DNA of 64,000 bases from JAJEBT01 sp965221485 (GTDB lineage: Bacteria > Pseudomonadota > Alphaproteobacteria > MPNO01 > UBA830): NCBI GenBank assembly GCA_965221485.1, contig OZ244893.1, positions 372,001 through 436,000 on the forward strand, in the 5' to 3' direction. A program made the translations under genes and the position numbers. The first letter of the stretch is position 1. Each line of letters begins with the position of its first letter. Below, piece by piece: positions 26,538 through 34,940 of this stretch. The notes under the pieces were generated by a model. It was not told the DNA's origin. It worked only from the letters and a program-made list of their open reading frames with translations, and searched no databases.

Positions 26538-27400
26538 CGGCCACATCTCTCGAAGACCTCGATTTCAGTGCATGGATCGGTCGTTCCGTTACGTCGACCG
26601 ATATGCTGACTGCCGGGCCCGCTGACCGCCTGGCAGCGACACTCGATCGCGAGGACCCTCCGTTCAGGGACGGAGATCCGCTGCCTCCAGCATGGCACTA
26701 TCTCTATTTCGGTGAGGTGGTGCCGCTGTCTGAAACCGGAGCCGACGGTCACCAGAAGAAGGGGGCCTTCATTCCTCCGGTCCCGCTGCCGCGACGCATG
26801 TGGGCGGGCTCAAGAATGTTATTCGAACGCCCGCTGAGAATCGGTGACAAGGCGCGCAAGGTGACGACCATTACTGATGTGCAGGCCAAGACCGGACGAA
26901 CAGGCTTGCTGTGCTTCCTTACGCTTACAGAGGATGTGCTCGGCAGCGACGATCGGCTGGCAACGCGGGAAATAAGGACCCAGGTCTATCGCGGACTGCA
27001 ATCACCGAAAGACCGCCCTGAGGCGCCCCGTCCTGCACCTGCGCAACCGGCATGGACGCGAGCCATTGATCCCGGAAGTGTGCTGCTGTTTCGCTATTCG
27101 GCACTGACCATGAACAGTCATCGCATTCACTATGACCTCGACTATGTAAGGGAAGTGGAAAAGCTTCCGGGATTGCTTGTTCATGGCCCACTCATCATGA
27201 CTCTGTTGCTCGATCTGTTTCGCCGGGAAGCGCCTGACCGGGATATCCGGTCTTTCGATCTGCGGGCGATGGCCCCCATTTACCATGGCAGGAAATTTTT
27301 CCTCCATGGCGCTCCGGGTGAAGAAACCGATCACTTCTGGCTGTGGGCTGCGACCGGGGACGACCATCTGGCGATGACCTGTGATGTCGTCAGTCAGTGA
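26534..27400 (+). CDS. MaoC/HTD2-type hotdog hydratase (mesaconyl-C4-CoA hydratase-like)
   Basis: 288 residues from GTG 26534, overlapping the CoA-transferase stop (GTGA). The N-terminal FAS1-like dehydratase domain (WHYLYFGEVVPLSE; MWAGSRMLFERPLRIGD) is followed by a C-terminal hotdog with FRYSALTMNSHRIHYD and PGLLVHGPL, the hydratase motif with catalytic Asn/His. This architecture is shared by fungal HTD2 and mesaconyl-C4-CoA or itaconyl-CoA hydratases. It should hydrate the acyl-CoA produced by the two upstream genes. Confidence 0.87.
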   Translation: MTATSLEDLDFSAWIGRSVTSTDMLTAGPADRLAATLDREDPPFRDGDPLPPAWHYLYFGEVVPLSETGADGHQKKGAFIPPVPLPRRMWAGSRMLFERPLRIGDKARKVTTITDVQAKTGRTGLLCFLTLTEDVLGSDDRLATREIRTQVYRGLQSPKDRPEAPRPAPAQPAWTRAIDPGSVLLFRYSALTMNSHRIHYDLDYVREVEKLPGLLVHGPLIMTLLLDLFRREAPDRDIRSFDLRAMAPIYHGRKFFLHGAPGEETDHFWLWAATGDDHLAMTCDVVSQ

Positions 27401-28230
27401 TCGGGTACATCAGCCCAAGGTTAAGTCGCACGGACCCTGCGAAACCGTCCGGAAAAAGTATCTTTTTTGAAAAAGCTTACATTTCTGTCAAGTCATAGGC
27501 TGACGTCTATCTCAGGCCCTGACTGATTCGCAAATGAGACACTTGTGAAGCAGGTACGTCTTGCTGGAGCAAATCTTCACCGCCTTGTTGATATTGAAAA
27601 CAATTCGCAACCATTTTGATGATTAATTTTTGCAGCGCAAAATACAGGATAAAACGCCGTATCCCGAAGCCGGGAGGGTCTGCAGACTGGCGCTGCGCGA
27701 GGCCAGGGGCGTTCCATAACCAAGGCCCGGCCCAGAGTGAAGGATCCGCTGAATGTACCGACGGGACCTGGGACCATCCGGAATTCAGGTACTCCGGACA
27801 TGTCCGTGTCCCTGCGGTCTGATCCGAACAGGAATGTAACGGCGGTCGTGCAAGGCCGAGTGGGTCGGACAAGGTCTGGCCCGGGCCCTGCGTGCCCTCC
27901 CCGGAGGCAGCAAAACCCTTGAAATCAGAGATGGGGGGCCTTTTTTCTGACCGCAGCGGGCAAGTCCTGTTTGCCGCAAGTGCAGGTGCCGGTCCCTCGT
28001 CGGGGCGAAGGGAGGTTTGGCAGGACATTGCTTTGTCGCACGGCTGGTTTGTGGTGGTTTATCCAACAGCAGAAATGGCGGTCGGTACCTGTGAGGAAAA
28101 CGGCCCCTGACGCAAGGTGACGTCGGCAGACCCGTGCAGCAAACGCCCAGCGCCCGGCGCAACGCAAGTGCTGATGCACCTTCCGGGACTCGTAGCGCGT
28201 CAGAATCAGCGAGTTCGTTTGCCATTTTTT
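27401..28230. other. Long intergenic stretch without a supported protein gene
   Basis: About 830 bases after the hydratase operon. It contains an AT-rich patch (27480-27660) with a perfect TTTTGC-AGC-GCAAAA palindrome, and a GC-rich part without convincing codon structure. Several overlapping open frames on both strands have no family similarity and look spurious. Confidence 0.5.
27630..27640. promoter_or_regulatory. TTGC-N3-GCAA palindrome, PhaR/AniA-like site 1
   Basis: TTGCAGCGCAA, extended on both sides to TTTTGC-AGC-GCAAAA. It has the same half-sites as the two palindromes that flank the small RNA promoter near 28.3 kb. On the minus strand a 35-codon frame (MVANCFQYQQGGEDLL..., ATG at about 27614) starts just downstream of it. 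Confidence 0.35.
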
Positions 28231-28241
28231 TTGCAATGCAA
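28231..28241. promoter_or_regulatory. TTGC-N3-GCAA palindrome, PhaR/AniA-like site 2
   Basis: TTGCAATGCAA. With its flank it reads TATGTTGCATTGCAA on the minus strand, nearly identical to TATGTTGCTTTGCAA at 28337-28351 on the plus strand. The two form a divergent pair about 100 bases apart, suggesting shared control of two outward transcripts. Confidence 0.45.
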
Positions 28242-28313
28242 CATAACGAACAGGCCGGGGCATACATGTCAGCAGTGGTACAAGTTATATCAAAAAAAGA
28301 GTGCAACAGTTCC

Positions 28314-28342
28314 TTGCCTTTGCAGGCATGAGATTGTATGTT
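28314..28342 (+). promoter_or_regulatory. Promoter of the candidate small RNA
   Basis: TTGCCT at 28314-28319, exactly 17 bases, then TATGTT at 28337-28342, predicting a start near 28349. A TTGC-N3-GCAA palindrome overlaps the -10 and start region, a position suited to repression. Confidence 0.5.
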
Positions 28343-28351
28343 GCTTTGCAA
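28341..28351. promoter_or_regulatory. TTGC-N3-GCAA palindrome, PhaR/AniA-like operator 3
   Basis: TTGCTTTGCAA inside the larger palindrome TGTTGC-TTT-GCAACA (28339-28353). PhaR regulators of alphaproteobacterial polyhydroxybutyrate metabolism bind TGC-N3-GCA palindromes. It overlaps the predicted -10 and start of the small RNA. Confidence 0.45.
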
Positions 28352-28443
28352 CACAGATTGGTTGTCCAAGCGATCTGTGTTCATCACTCCTCTTGGACGT
28401 TTCCTCCCTACAAACTGGGCCGCCTCCGGGCGGCCCTTTTTTT
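28349..28443 (+). ncRNA. Candidate alpha-r8 / MmgR-type small RNA
   Basis: A predicted transcript of about 95 bases. It has a first hairpin with arms GTCCAAG (28364-28370) and CTTGGAC (28392-28398), a single-stranded linker with TTTCCTCCCT (28400-28409), then a strong terminator hairpin and T7. As I recall the family, an unpaired UUUCCUCCCU between a 5' hairpin and a GC-rich terminator is the hallmark of the alphaproteobacterial alpha-r8 family, whose Sinorhizobium member MmgR limits polyhydroxybutyrate granule accumulation. MmgR is reported to be repressed by AniA/PhaR, which fits the TTGC-N3-GCAA site at the promoter. The 5' end is a prediction. Confidence 0.65.
28417..28443 (+). terminator. 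Rho-independent terminator of the small RNA
   Basis: GGGCCGCC (28417-28424), a 4-base loop, GGCGGCCC (28429-28436), then seven T. There is no protein gene within 1 kb upstream on this strand, so it most likely ends the small RNA. Confidence 0.85.
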
Positions 28444-28583
28444 GCCCTGGCCGCATTGCGCGCCCTGTTCAGGCAAGTTTGCCGGATGAGGTGCCGCGGA
28501 TTGCCTGTGCGGCCGATGGGGTGGTGGCAGCGAACGGGAGAATTGATGCCGGCCTTGTCGGGGCTGCGATTGTATCTGACGAA

Positions 28584-29120
28584 TCAGTTGTCTGGAGCGG
28601 TTGAATCGCCGGGCCCGAGCGTGCGGACCATGAGTATCGTATCAGCCCAGTCTCCCAACTTGTATCCGACCGCAGGAAGAGTGCCGGCCATTCGGAAACC
28701 AAGACGGGAATGAAGCCGTACCGATGCAGTGCTGTCGCGGTTTCCAATAACGGAAATCATGCATCTTTTGCCCAGCGCTTCGCAACGGTCGATCAGTGCG
28801 GCCAACAGCTGTCGGCCGATCCCCCGTCCGATGCATGAAGCGTCGACATAAATGGAACATTCAACCGTGTGCCGGTATGCCTCGCGCTGACGCCAGGGAG
28901 TCGCATAGGCAAAGCCGGAGACGCCGGTCTCCGTCTCCGCCACGAGCCAGGGTAGGTCTTGCCGGACCACGTTGCGGTACCGGACCGACATCTCCGTGTG
29001 GTCGGGTTCCGTTTCTTCGAAAGTCGCAGTGGAGGTGCGGACATAGTGGGCGTAGATTTCGGTGATTCGGACAAGGTCTGACCCGTCAGCATCACGAATG
29101 ACTGGGGTCTTTTCTCTCAT
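28584..29120 (-). CDS. GNAT N-acetyltransferase (phosphinothricin acetyltransferase type)
   Basis: 178 residues from ATG 29120, which overlaps the stop of the upstream amidohydrolase gene (ATGA). The frame continues further upstream, but that is only the antisense-like extension within the neighbour gene. GNAT features are IRDADGSDLVRITEIYAHYV, the HTVECSIYVDASCIGRGIGRQLL acetyl-CoA loop, and GNRDSTASVRLHSRLGF. This pattern is that of the PAT/Bar subgroup, which acetylates glutamate analogues such as phosphinothricin or methionine sulfoximine. Coupling to N-formylglutamate amidohydrolase agrees with a glutamate-like substrate. Confidence 0.9.
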   Translation of the reverse strand: MREKTPVIRDADGSDLVRITEIYAHYVRTSTATFEETEPDHTEMSVRYRNVVRQDLPWLVAETETGVSGFAYATPWRQREAYRHTVECSIYVDASCIGRGIGRQLLAALIDRCEALGKRCMISVIGNRDSTASVRLHSRLGFRMAGTLPAVGYKLGDWADTILMVRTLGPGDSTAPDN

Positions 29121-30031
29121 TCGGCAGCGAGTTTCCGGGTTGTTAGGCGGTTCAGGGCTTCGACCAGTCCGGTGATATGTTTGCGCAGTGTCGGGAAGCC
29201 GCGGTGTTTCTGAAGTGTGGTCTCGTTCATGTACAATGACCGGTTGATTTCGATTTGCACGGCGTGCACCCCCTTTCGGGGTGCGCCGTAATGCCTGGTG
29301 GTAAACCCGCCGGCAAACGGACGATTGCGTGACAGGATGAAACCGGAATCCGTCAGGGTAGATTCGATGAGATCCGTGATGTAGGGGGCACAGGCACTGC
29401 CATAACAATCGCCGATCACGAAATGGGTGCGGCGGCGTTCGTCGTCTTCGCCCTCCAGACCGCCAGTGGATGGCATGGAGTGACAATCGACGAGAATGCA
29501 ATAGCCGAAGCGTTGGCGCGCTTCCCGGATCAGAGAGGACAGGGCAGCATGATAAGGCCGGTAATAGGTAATAATGCGTGCCTGCGCCTCGGCGAAACGC
29601 AGCTTGCGTTTGTAGATTTCCTGCCCGTTGAGAATAATTCTTGGAATTGTGCCGAAGCCGAAGCGCGCCAGATGCGACGCCGTATTGACGTAATCGGGCA
29701 GGGCATCCGAGAACATTGCCGGATCAAGTTCGAACGGCTCCCGGTTCAGATCAATGTAGGCGCGCGGCACGAGTGCCCGCAGCAGGGGGGCGCCGTGATC
29801 GGGAGCTCCTCCGAACAGTTGATCCACGAAGCAGTCTTCGGTTCGCCGCAGGCTGAACGCATCCATCCGCGCCTCGGAGACGAATTCGGGAGGATAGTTA
29901 CGTCCGCTGTGGGGCGATGCGAAAACAACCGGTATGGAGTTTCCAGACGGTCTGAGGACCTCATGGGACAGCTGCGGCTTCGGAGAAGACATGGTTACGG
30001 GCGAATTCTCTCCGTTTGTAGTAATCGCCAT
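29117..30031 (-). CDS. N-formylglutamate amidohydrolase family protein
   Basis: 304 residues (ATG 30031; ATG 29992 is an alternative start). The family motif VFASPHSGRNYPPEF is near the N-terminus, EDCFVDQLF follows, and the metal-binding or catalytic region ILVDCHSMPS is in the middle, with NRPFAGGFTTRHYG later. HutG-type enzymes hydrolyse N-formyl-L-glutamate to glutamate and formate in histidine breakdown, but no hut genes are nearby, so the substrate may be another N-acyl amino acid. It is coupled to the downstream GNAT gene. Confidence 0.9.
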   Translation of the reverse strand: MAITTNGENSPVTMSSPKPQLSHEVLRPSGNSIPVVFASPHSGRNYPPEFVSEARMDAFSLRRTEDCFVDQLFGGAPDHGAPLLRALVPRAYIDLNREPFELDPAMFSDALPDYVNTASHLARFGFGTIPRIILNGQEIYKRKLRFAEAQARIITYYRPYHAALSSLIREARQRFGYCILVDCHSMPSTGGLEGEDDERRRTHFVIGDCYGSACAPYITDLIESTLTDSGFILSRNRPFAGGFTTRHYGAPRKGVHAVQIEINRSLYMNETTLQKHRGFPTLRKHITGLVEALNRLTTRKLAAE

Positions 30032-30225
30032 GTTTCTCCCCGATACAGGTTCGCGCTACGCGACAGCACTGCAAGACCATTTCATCAACGGAGTCGTATC
30101 CCAGTGAAGCAAGTGATAGCAAGGGCATGACATACGGAAAATGGTCTGGAGATGTCGACCAATTGCCGCCGTTCGTCTTGCCAATTGCACATGAAGGCGA
30201 TAAAACCCGGCTGACTGTCGTCAGG

Positions 30226-30300
30226 GGGCGCGTAGCTCAGCGGGAGAGCACTACGTTGACATCGTAGGGGTCGCTGGTTCAATCCCAGCCGCGCCCACCA
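30226..30300 (+). tRNA. tRNA-Val (anticodon GAC)
   Basis: A 75-base gene with encoded CCA. The acceptor stem GGGCGCG pairs with CGCGCCC, the D arm is GCTCAGCGGGAGAGC, the anticodon loop TTGACAT gives GAC (Val), and the T arm is CTGGTTCAATCCCAG. All four stems close. Confidence 0.97.
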
Positions 30301-30478
30301 TGTTGCAGAAGCAGCGAAACATGTCAGGATCGGTTAGGACCGCCAGGGCGGCGGTCAGGTGAGCCCGGTTTCGGAGGCCCTTGACGATGCTCTTCAAACG
30401 GTGCGTTCAGGATGTAGCCGGTAGCAGGACGATCGGCGAGCACCGTCGTATCGGGGCCGCCAAGAGGCGCTTCGTACG

Positions 30479-33400
30479 GTGACAGAACGAGACCCTCACC
30501 GCGGTGGCTGGCAGTTCTGGATTGATCGTGGGGGAACCTTCACCGATTTTGTGATCCGGGCTCCAGATGGAACCCTGACTGCGCGCAAGCTGCTGTCTGA
30601 AAATCCCGGGCATTACGAGGACGCGGCCGTGCACGGAATCCGTCAGACCCTCGGCATTGCGGCCGGAGCCGTACTTCAGGACGGGTCCGTCGACTCAATC
30701 AAGATGGGCACAACGGTTGCGACCAACGCACTGCTTGAACGCAAGGGCGAACGAACCGCATTCGTAACCACGCGCGGTTATGCCGACCAGCTTCGGATCG
30801 GCTATCAGAACCGTCCCGACATATTCTCTCGCAAGATCGAATTGCCCGAACTCCTCTACGAACAGGCCGTGGAGATCGATGAACGCATTTCCGCCGAAGG
30901 AACGATCCTCGAGCCGCTGGATCATGAGGCGACCCGTTCAGCCCTGCAGAAATTGTATGAACAGGGTGTGCGCTCTGTCGCCATTGTCCTGATGCATGGC
31001 TACCGCTGGCAGGACCATGAACGGGCGGTTGCGGAAATCGCGCGCGACATGGGATTCGTCCAGATATCCGTATCTCACGAGGTCAGCCCACTTATGAAAT
31101 TCGTGGGACGCGGAGATACCACGGTGGTTGACGCCTATGTTTCGCCCATCCTCCGCCGTTACGTGGACGGTGTGGCCAGGCAGGTGGGGAATGCCCGCCT
31201 GATGTTCATGCAGTCGAATGGCGGCCTGGCTGATGCCCGGTATTTCAAGGGCAAGGACTCGATCCTTTCGGGTCCGGCTGGTGGGATCGTGGGAGCTGCG
31301 CGAACCGCGCGCATGGCCGGCTTTGACAGGATTATCAGTTTCGACATGGGAGGAACCTCGACCGACGTTGCCCATTATGATGGAGAATTCGAGCGCGCGT
31401 TCGAAACACAGGTCGCCGGCGTCCGCATGCGCGCCCCGATGATGAGAATTCACACGGTGGCCGCCGGAGGCGGATCGATCCTCCATTTTGATGGTGCCCG
31501 TTATCGCGTGGGCCCGGATTCGGCAGGGGCCGACCCCGGTCCGGCCTGCTACCGCCGCGGCGGACCGTTATGTGTGACCGACGCCAACGTGATGCTGGGC
31601 AAGATTCAACCGCAGTTTTTCCCCCGGGTGTTTGGCCCGAACGCCGACGAGTCACTGGATGGTGATATCGTCCGTCTCAAGTTCGAGGAACTGGCGGCGC
31701 GGATCGAGGCCGAGACAGGAGACCGTCGCTCGCCCGTCGAGGTGGCTGACGGCTTTCTCAGGATTGCCGTAGACAATATGGCAAACGCCATCAAGCGAAT
31801 TTCGGTCCAGCGCGGCTATGACGTGACTGAGTACACCCTGAATTGCTTTGGCGGAGCGGGGGGACAGCACGCTTGCCTGGTGGCGGACGCCCTTGGCATG
31901 ACGCGGATCCTGATTCATCCGTTCGCCGGTGTGCTCTCTGCATATGGGATGGGGCTGGCGGAACACCGGCTAATTCGCGAACAGGCGGTGGAAAAGATAC
32001 TGGACCCGTCGCTTGAAGCGGAAATCCGGGATCTTGCCCGTCAACTGAGCGTTGGCGGCACCCGGGATATGGTTGCACAGGGAGTGAGCGAAGACGACAT
32101 CACGTGGGTGGCGCGAGTGCATCTGCGCTATGAAGGTACTGACACAGCCCTGATTGTCGAACTCGATGAGGCGGAGGCGATGCGCGCTGCCTTTGCCGAG
32201 GCGCACATGCGACAGTTCGGGTTCGTTTCTCCGGAAAAGGGCCATGTGGTCGAGGCTGTGACCGTCGAGGTGATCGGTACGGGTCAGTCGGTGGAAGACC
32301 CCGAATCCCCTTCTGATCCGGACTTCGAGCCGGTTGCTTCGGGGCAGGTCCATGTCCATGCAGCCGGCCGGACGCAGGAGGCACCCGTTTTCGAAATCGG
32401 TCAGCTCCGACCCGGAGCAAAGATCTTCGGACCCGCGATCATCATCGACGACAATGCAACCTCTGTGGTCGAATCCGGCTGGAGAGCCGACATTACGCCG
32501 CGCAATCACTTGGTCATGACGCGGATGGAAGCAAGGGTTGCGGATGCTGCAGGCAAACAAGCCGATGGCACGCAGGTCGATCCGGTGATGCTGGAAGTCT
32601 TCAATAACCTGTTCATGTCCGTGGCCGGGCAGATGGGAGATGTACTTCGCAACACCTCGTATTCTGTAAACATCAAGGAGAGATTGGACTTTTCCTGCGC
32701 AATCTTTGACGAACGGGGAGACCTTGTCGCCAACGCACCGCATATTCCGGTGCATCTTGGTTCCATGAGCGAAAGCGTCAAGACCGTTATTCGCGCCCGC
32801 GGAGACAGTGTGAAGCGTGGCGATGTGTTCGCGCTCAATGCTCCCTATAACGGGGGAACCCATTTGCCCGATGTCACTGTGATGACTCCGGTATTTTCCG
32901 AGACCGGAGACCGGGTCCTGTTCTATGTCGCGTCCCGTGGCCACCATGCGGAAATCGGGGGCAAGACACCGGGTTCAATGCCGCCGGATTCACGACACAT
33001 AGATGAGGAAGGAGTTCTGATCGACGATTTTCATCTGGTGGATCAGGGACGCCTTCGGGAGCGCGAACTTGAGGAACTGTTCATGTCGGCACCTTGGCCG
33101 ACACGCAATTTCCATCACAATCTGGGTGATCTCAAGGCGCAGATTGCTGCCAACGAGAAGGGAGTGCGCGAGCTTCTGGCGATGGTCCGTCATTTCGGTC
33201 CCGAAATGGTGTTTTCTTACATGCAGCATGTGCAGGACAACGCCGAGGAGAGTGTCCGACGGGTGATCGACAGGCTGTCGGACGGTGTATTCGAGTATGA
33301 AATGGATTTCGGCGCGCGAATTCGGGTGGCCATTACTGTTCATCATGAAAGCCGGTCAGCGACCATTGATTTTACCGGAACGTCCCCACAGCAGAACAAT

Positions 33401-34141
33401 AACTTCAATATTACCCATGCAGTTGCAGTGGCTGCGGTACTGTATAGTTTTCGACTTCTTGTGGACTCCGACATTCCCCTCAATTCAGGTTGCCTCAAAC
33501 CACTGGACATCATTGTGCCGGACAACTGCATGTTGAGGCCACAGTATCCCGCTGCTGTGGTCGCCGGCAATGTGGAGACGTCACAGGCCATCACCGATAC
33601 AATCCTGGGTGCCCTTGGCCTGATGGGGGCATCGCAGGGAACCATGAACAATTTCACGTTCGGGAATGCCCGTTATCAGTATTACGAGACCGTTTGCGGA
33701 GGGGCCGGCGCCGGCGCCGATTTCGATGGCACTGACGCGGTTCACACCCATATGACAAATACCCGTCTTACCGATCCCGAGATTCTGGAATGGCGGTTTC
33801 CGGTCATTCTGGAATCCTTTACGATTCGCCGTGGATCCGGCGGCAAGGGTCGTCATCGCGGTGGCGACGGTGTGGTCCGGCGCATCCGATTCCGGGAGCC
33901 CATGACGGCATCGATACTGTCGGGCCACAGGCGGATTCGCCCGTACGGCATGAAGGGAGGGGACCCCGGGGCACCGGGCCGGAATTATGTCGAACGCTGC
34001 GATGGTTCTGTCACGATCCAGGGAGGAACGGACTCAACCGAGGTTGCTCCCGGCGACGTTTATGTGATCGAAACGCCGGGTGGCGGCGGTTATGGACGTC
34101 CGGAAGAGGAGGTAATCCGCCGTGTATCTGACCGGACGTGA
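30479..34141 (+). CDS. 5-oxoprolinase / hydantoinase A-B fusion
   Basis: A 1220-residue fusion of HyuA (residues about 13-690) and HyuB (about 700-1220), the layout of ATP-dependent 5-oxoprolinase (OplAH, about 1290 in mammals). The HyuA start FWIDRGGTFTDFVI, FDMGGTSTDVAHYDG and GGGSILHFDGARYRVGPDSAGADPGPACY are present. HyuB has ERLDFSCAIFD and APHIPVHLGSM, then the ending TPGGGGYG. The enzyme opens 5-oxo-L-proline to glutamate using ATP. The start is GTG 30479 with an AAGAGG site upstream. The next gene, a D-glutamate-cyclase-like protein, overlaps by 20 bases, supporting a 5-oxoproline role over hydantoin. Confidence 0.92.
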   Translation: MTERDPHRGGWQFWIDRGGTFTDFVIRAPDGTLTARKLLSENPGHYEDAAVHGIRQTLGIAAGAVLQDGSVDSIKMGTTVATNALLERKGERTAFVTTRGYADQLRIGYQNRPDIFSRKIELPELLYEQAVEIDERISAEGTILEPLDHEATRSALQKLYEQGVRSVAIVLMHGYRWQDHERAVAEIARDMGFVQISVSHEVSPLMKFVGRGDTTVVDAYVSPILRRYVDGVARQVGNARLMFMQSNGGLADARYFKGKDSILSGPAGGIVGAARTARMAGFDRIISFDMGGTSTDVAHYDGEFERAFETQVAGVRMRAPMMRIHTVAAGGGSILHFDGARYRVGPDSAGADPGPACYRRGGPLCVTDANVMLGKIQPQFFPRVFGPNADESLDGDIVRLKFEELAARIEAETGDRRSPVEVADGFLRIAVDNMANAIKRISVQRGYDVTEYTLNCFGGAGGQHACLVADALGMTRILIHPFAGVLSAYGMGLAEHRLIREQAVEKILDPSLEAEIRDLARQLSVGGTRDMVAQGVSEDDITWVARVHLRYEGTDTALIVELDEAEAMRAAFAEAHMRQFGFVSPEKGHVVEAVTVEVIGTGQSVEDPESPSDPDFEPVASGQVHVHAAGRTQEAPVFEIGQLRPGAKIFGPAIIIDDNATSVVESGWRADITPRNHLVMTRMEARVADAAGKQADGTQVDPVMLEVFNNLFMSVAGQMGDVLRNTSYSVNIKERLDFSCAIFDERGDLVANAPHIPVHLGSMSESVKTVIRARGDSVKRGDVFALNAPYNGGTHLPDVTVMTPVFSETGDRVLFYVASRGHHAEIGGKTPGSMPPDSRHIDEEGVLIDDFHLVDQGRLRERELEELFMSAPWPTRNFHHNLGDLKAQIAANEKGVRELLAMVRHFGPEMVFSYMQHVQDNAEESVRRVIDRLSDGVFEYEMDFGARIRVAITVHHESRSATIDFTGTSPQQNNNFNITHAVAVAAVLYSFRLLVDSDIPLNSGCLKPLDIIVPDNCMLRPQYPAAVVAGNVETSQAITDTILGALGLMGASQGTMNNFTFGNARYQYYETVCGGAGAGADFDGTDAVHTHMTNTRLTDPEILEWRFPVILESFTIRRGSGGKGRHRGGDGVVRRIRFREPMTASILSGHRRIRPYGMKGGDPGAPGRNYVERCDGSVTIQGGTDSTEVAPGDVYVIETPGGGGYGRPEEEVIRRVSDRT

Positions 34142-34940
34142 ACTGAGAGCAGCATGCCGTTCGGGCGCCTATTCCGGTCCTACCTCGGGGCATGCCAGAG
34201 GCCATGTCCAGGCCAATATGGTCATTCTGCCGGCTGCCGACGCCAAAAGCTTTGCGCGTTTTTGCGAGCGTAATCCAAAACCCTGCCCGGTACTGGAAAT
34301 TCTGGAACCCGGAAGTCCCGAACCCCGGAAATCGGCACCGGGGGCCGATGTGCGCACCGACTTGCCCCGCTACCGGGTCTTTCGCGATGGCAGGCCGGGC
34401 GACGTCCTCACGAGCATTCGGGATCTCTGGCGCGATGACCTTGTCACCTTCCTCCTCGGTTGTTCCTTCACGGCCGAAGAAGCGTTGAGTGCGGCCGGAC
34501 TTGAGCCGCGCCATATTGCCGAGACCGGGATCGTGCCCATGTATCGCACGACGCGACAGGCTGTACCGGCGGGTCGCTTTGCGGGTCCCATTGTGGTCAG
34601 CATGCGGCCCTACACCCGGACCAATGCGGAGCGGGCATCGAACATAACGTCGGCCTATCCGATGGCCCATGGTGCTCCGCTGCAAATCGGGGATCCGGCC
34701 AGTCTGGGCATCCGGGACATCGGGGCTCCTGAATACGGCCTTCCGGTGACAATTCAGGATGGTGAGATCCCGGTATTCTGGGCTTGCGGTGTTACACCCC
34801 AGGAAGCCCTGATCAACGCGCGCCCGGAACTGGCCATAACCCATCTTCCGGGCCACATGTTTGTCTCGGACATCCTGGCCGACAAGACCCGGCCAGACAA
34901 CGAAGCCCGGCTCGAAAACAAGGAACGTGCCCATGAATGA
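34122..34940 (+). CDS. DUF1445 putative hydro-lyase (D-glutamate cyclase-like)
   Basis: 272 residues from GTG 34122, overlapping the 5-oxoprolinase end. It has the DUF1445 pattern: SGHARGHVQANMVILPAADA, FLLGCSFTAEEALSAAG, MYRTTRQAVPAG, VVSMRP and THLPGHMFVSDI. The mammalian member DGLUCY converts D-glutamate to 5-oxo-D-proline, so a neighbouring 5-oxoprolinase makes a matching activity plausible. Bacterial members are usually called putative hydro-lyase. It overlaps the next gene by eight bases. Confidence 0.9.
   Translation: MYLTGRELRAACRSGAYSGPTSGHARGHVQANMVILPAADAKSFARFCERNPKPCPVLEILEPGSPEPRKSAPGADVRTDLPRYRVFRDGRPGDVLTSIRDLWRDDLVTFLLGCSFTAEEALSAAGLEPRHIAETGIVPMYRTTRQAVPAGRFAGPIVVSMRPYTRTNAERASNITSAYPMAHGAPLQIGDPASLGIRDIGAPEYGLPVTIQDGEIPVFWACGVTPQEALINARPELAITHLPGHMFVSDILADKTRPDNEARLENKERAHE

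Noticed and set aside
27785..28225. Minus-strand frame starting MANELADSDALRV next to a TTGC-N3-GCAA site, considered as a phasin
   Set aside because: After about 25 residues it becomes Pro/Arg/Cys-rich with no phasin pattern, and no ribosome site is present.
27869..29089. Shared string near TCGGACAAGGTCTG (27.87 kb) and in the GNAT gene (29.07 kb)
   Set aside because: The match is about 18 bases with no extension, so it is probably chance or too short to interpret.
28584..29501. Extended minus-strand frame (305 codons) suggesting a larger acetyltransferase
   Set aside because: Only the last 178 codons show GNAT similarity; the upstream part is antisense-frame sequence inside the N-formylglutamate amidohydrolase gene, whose stop overlaps ATG 29120.
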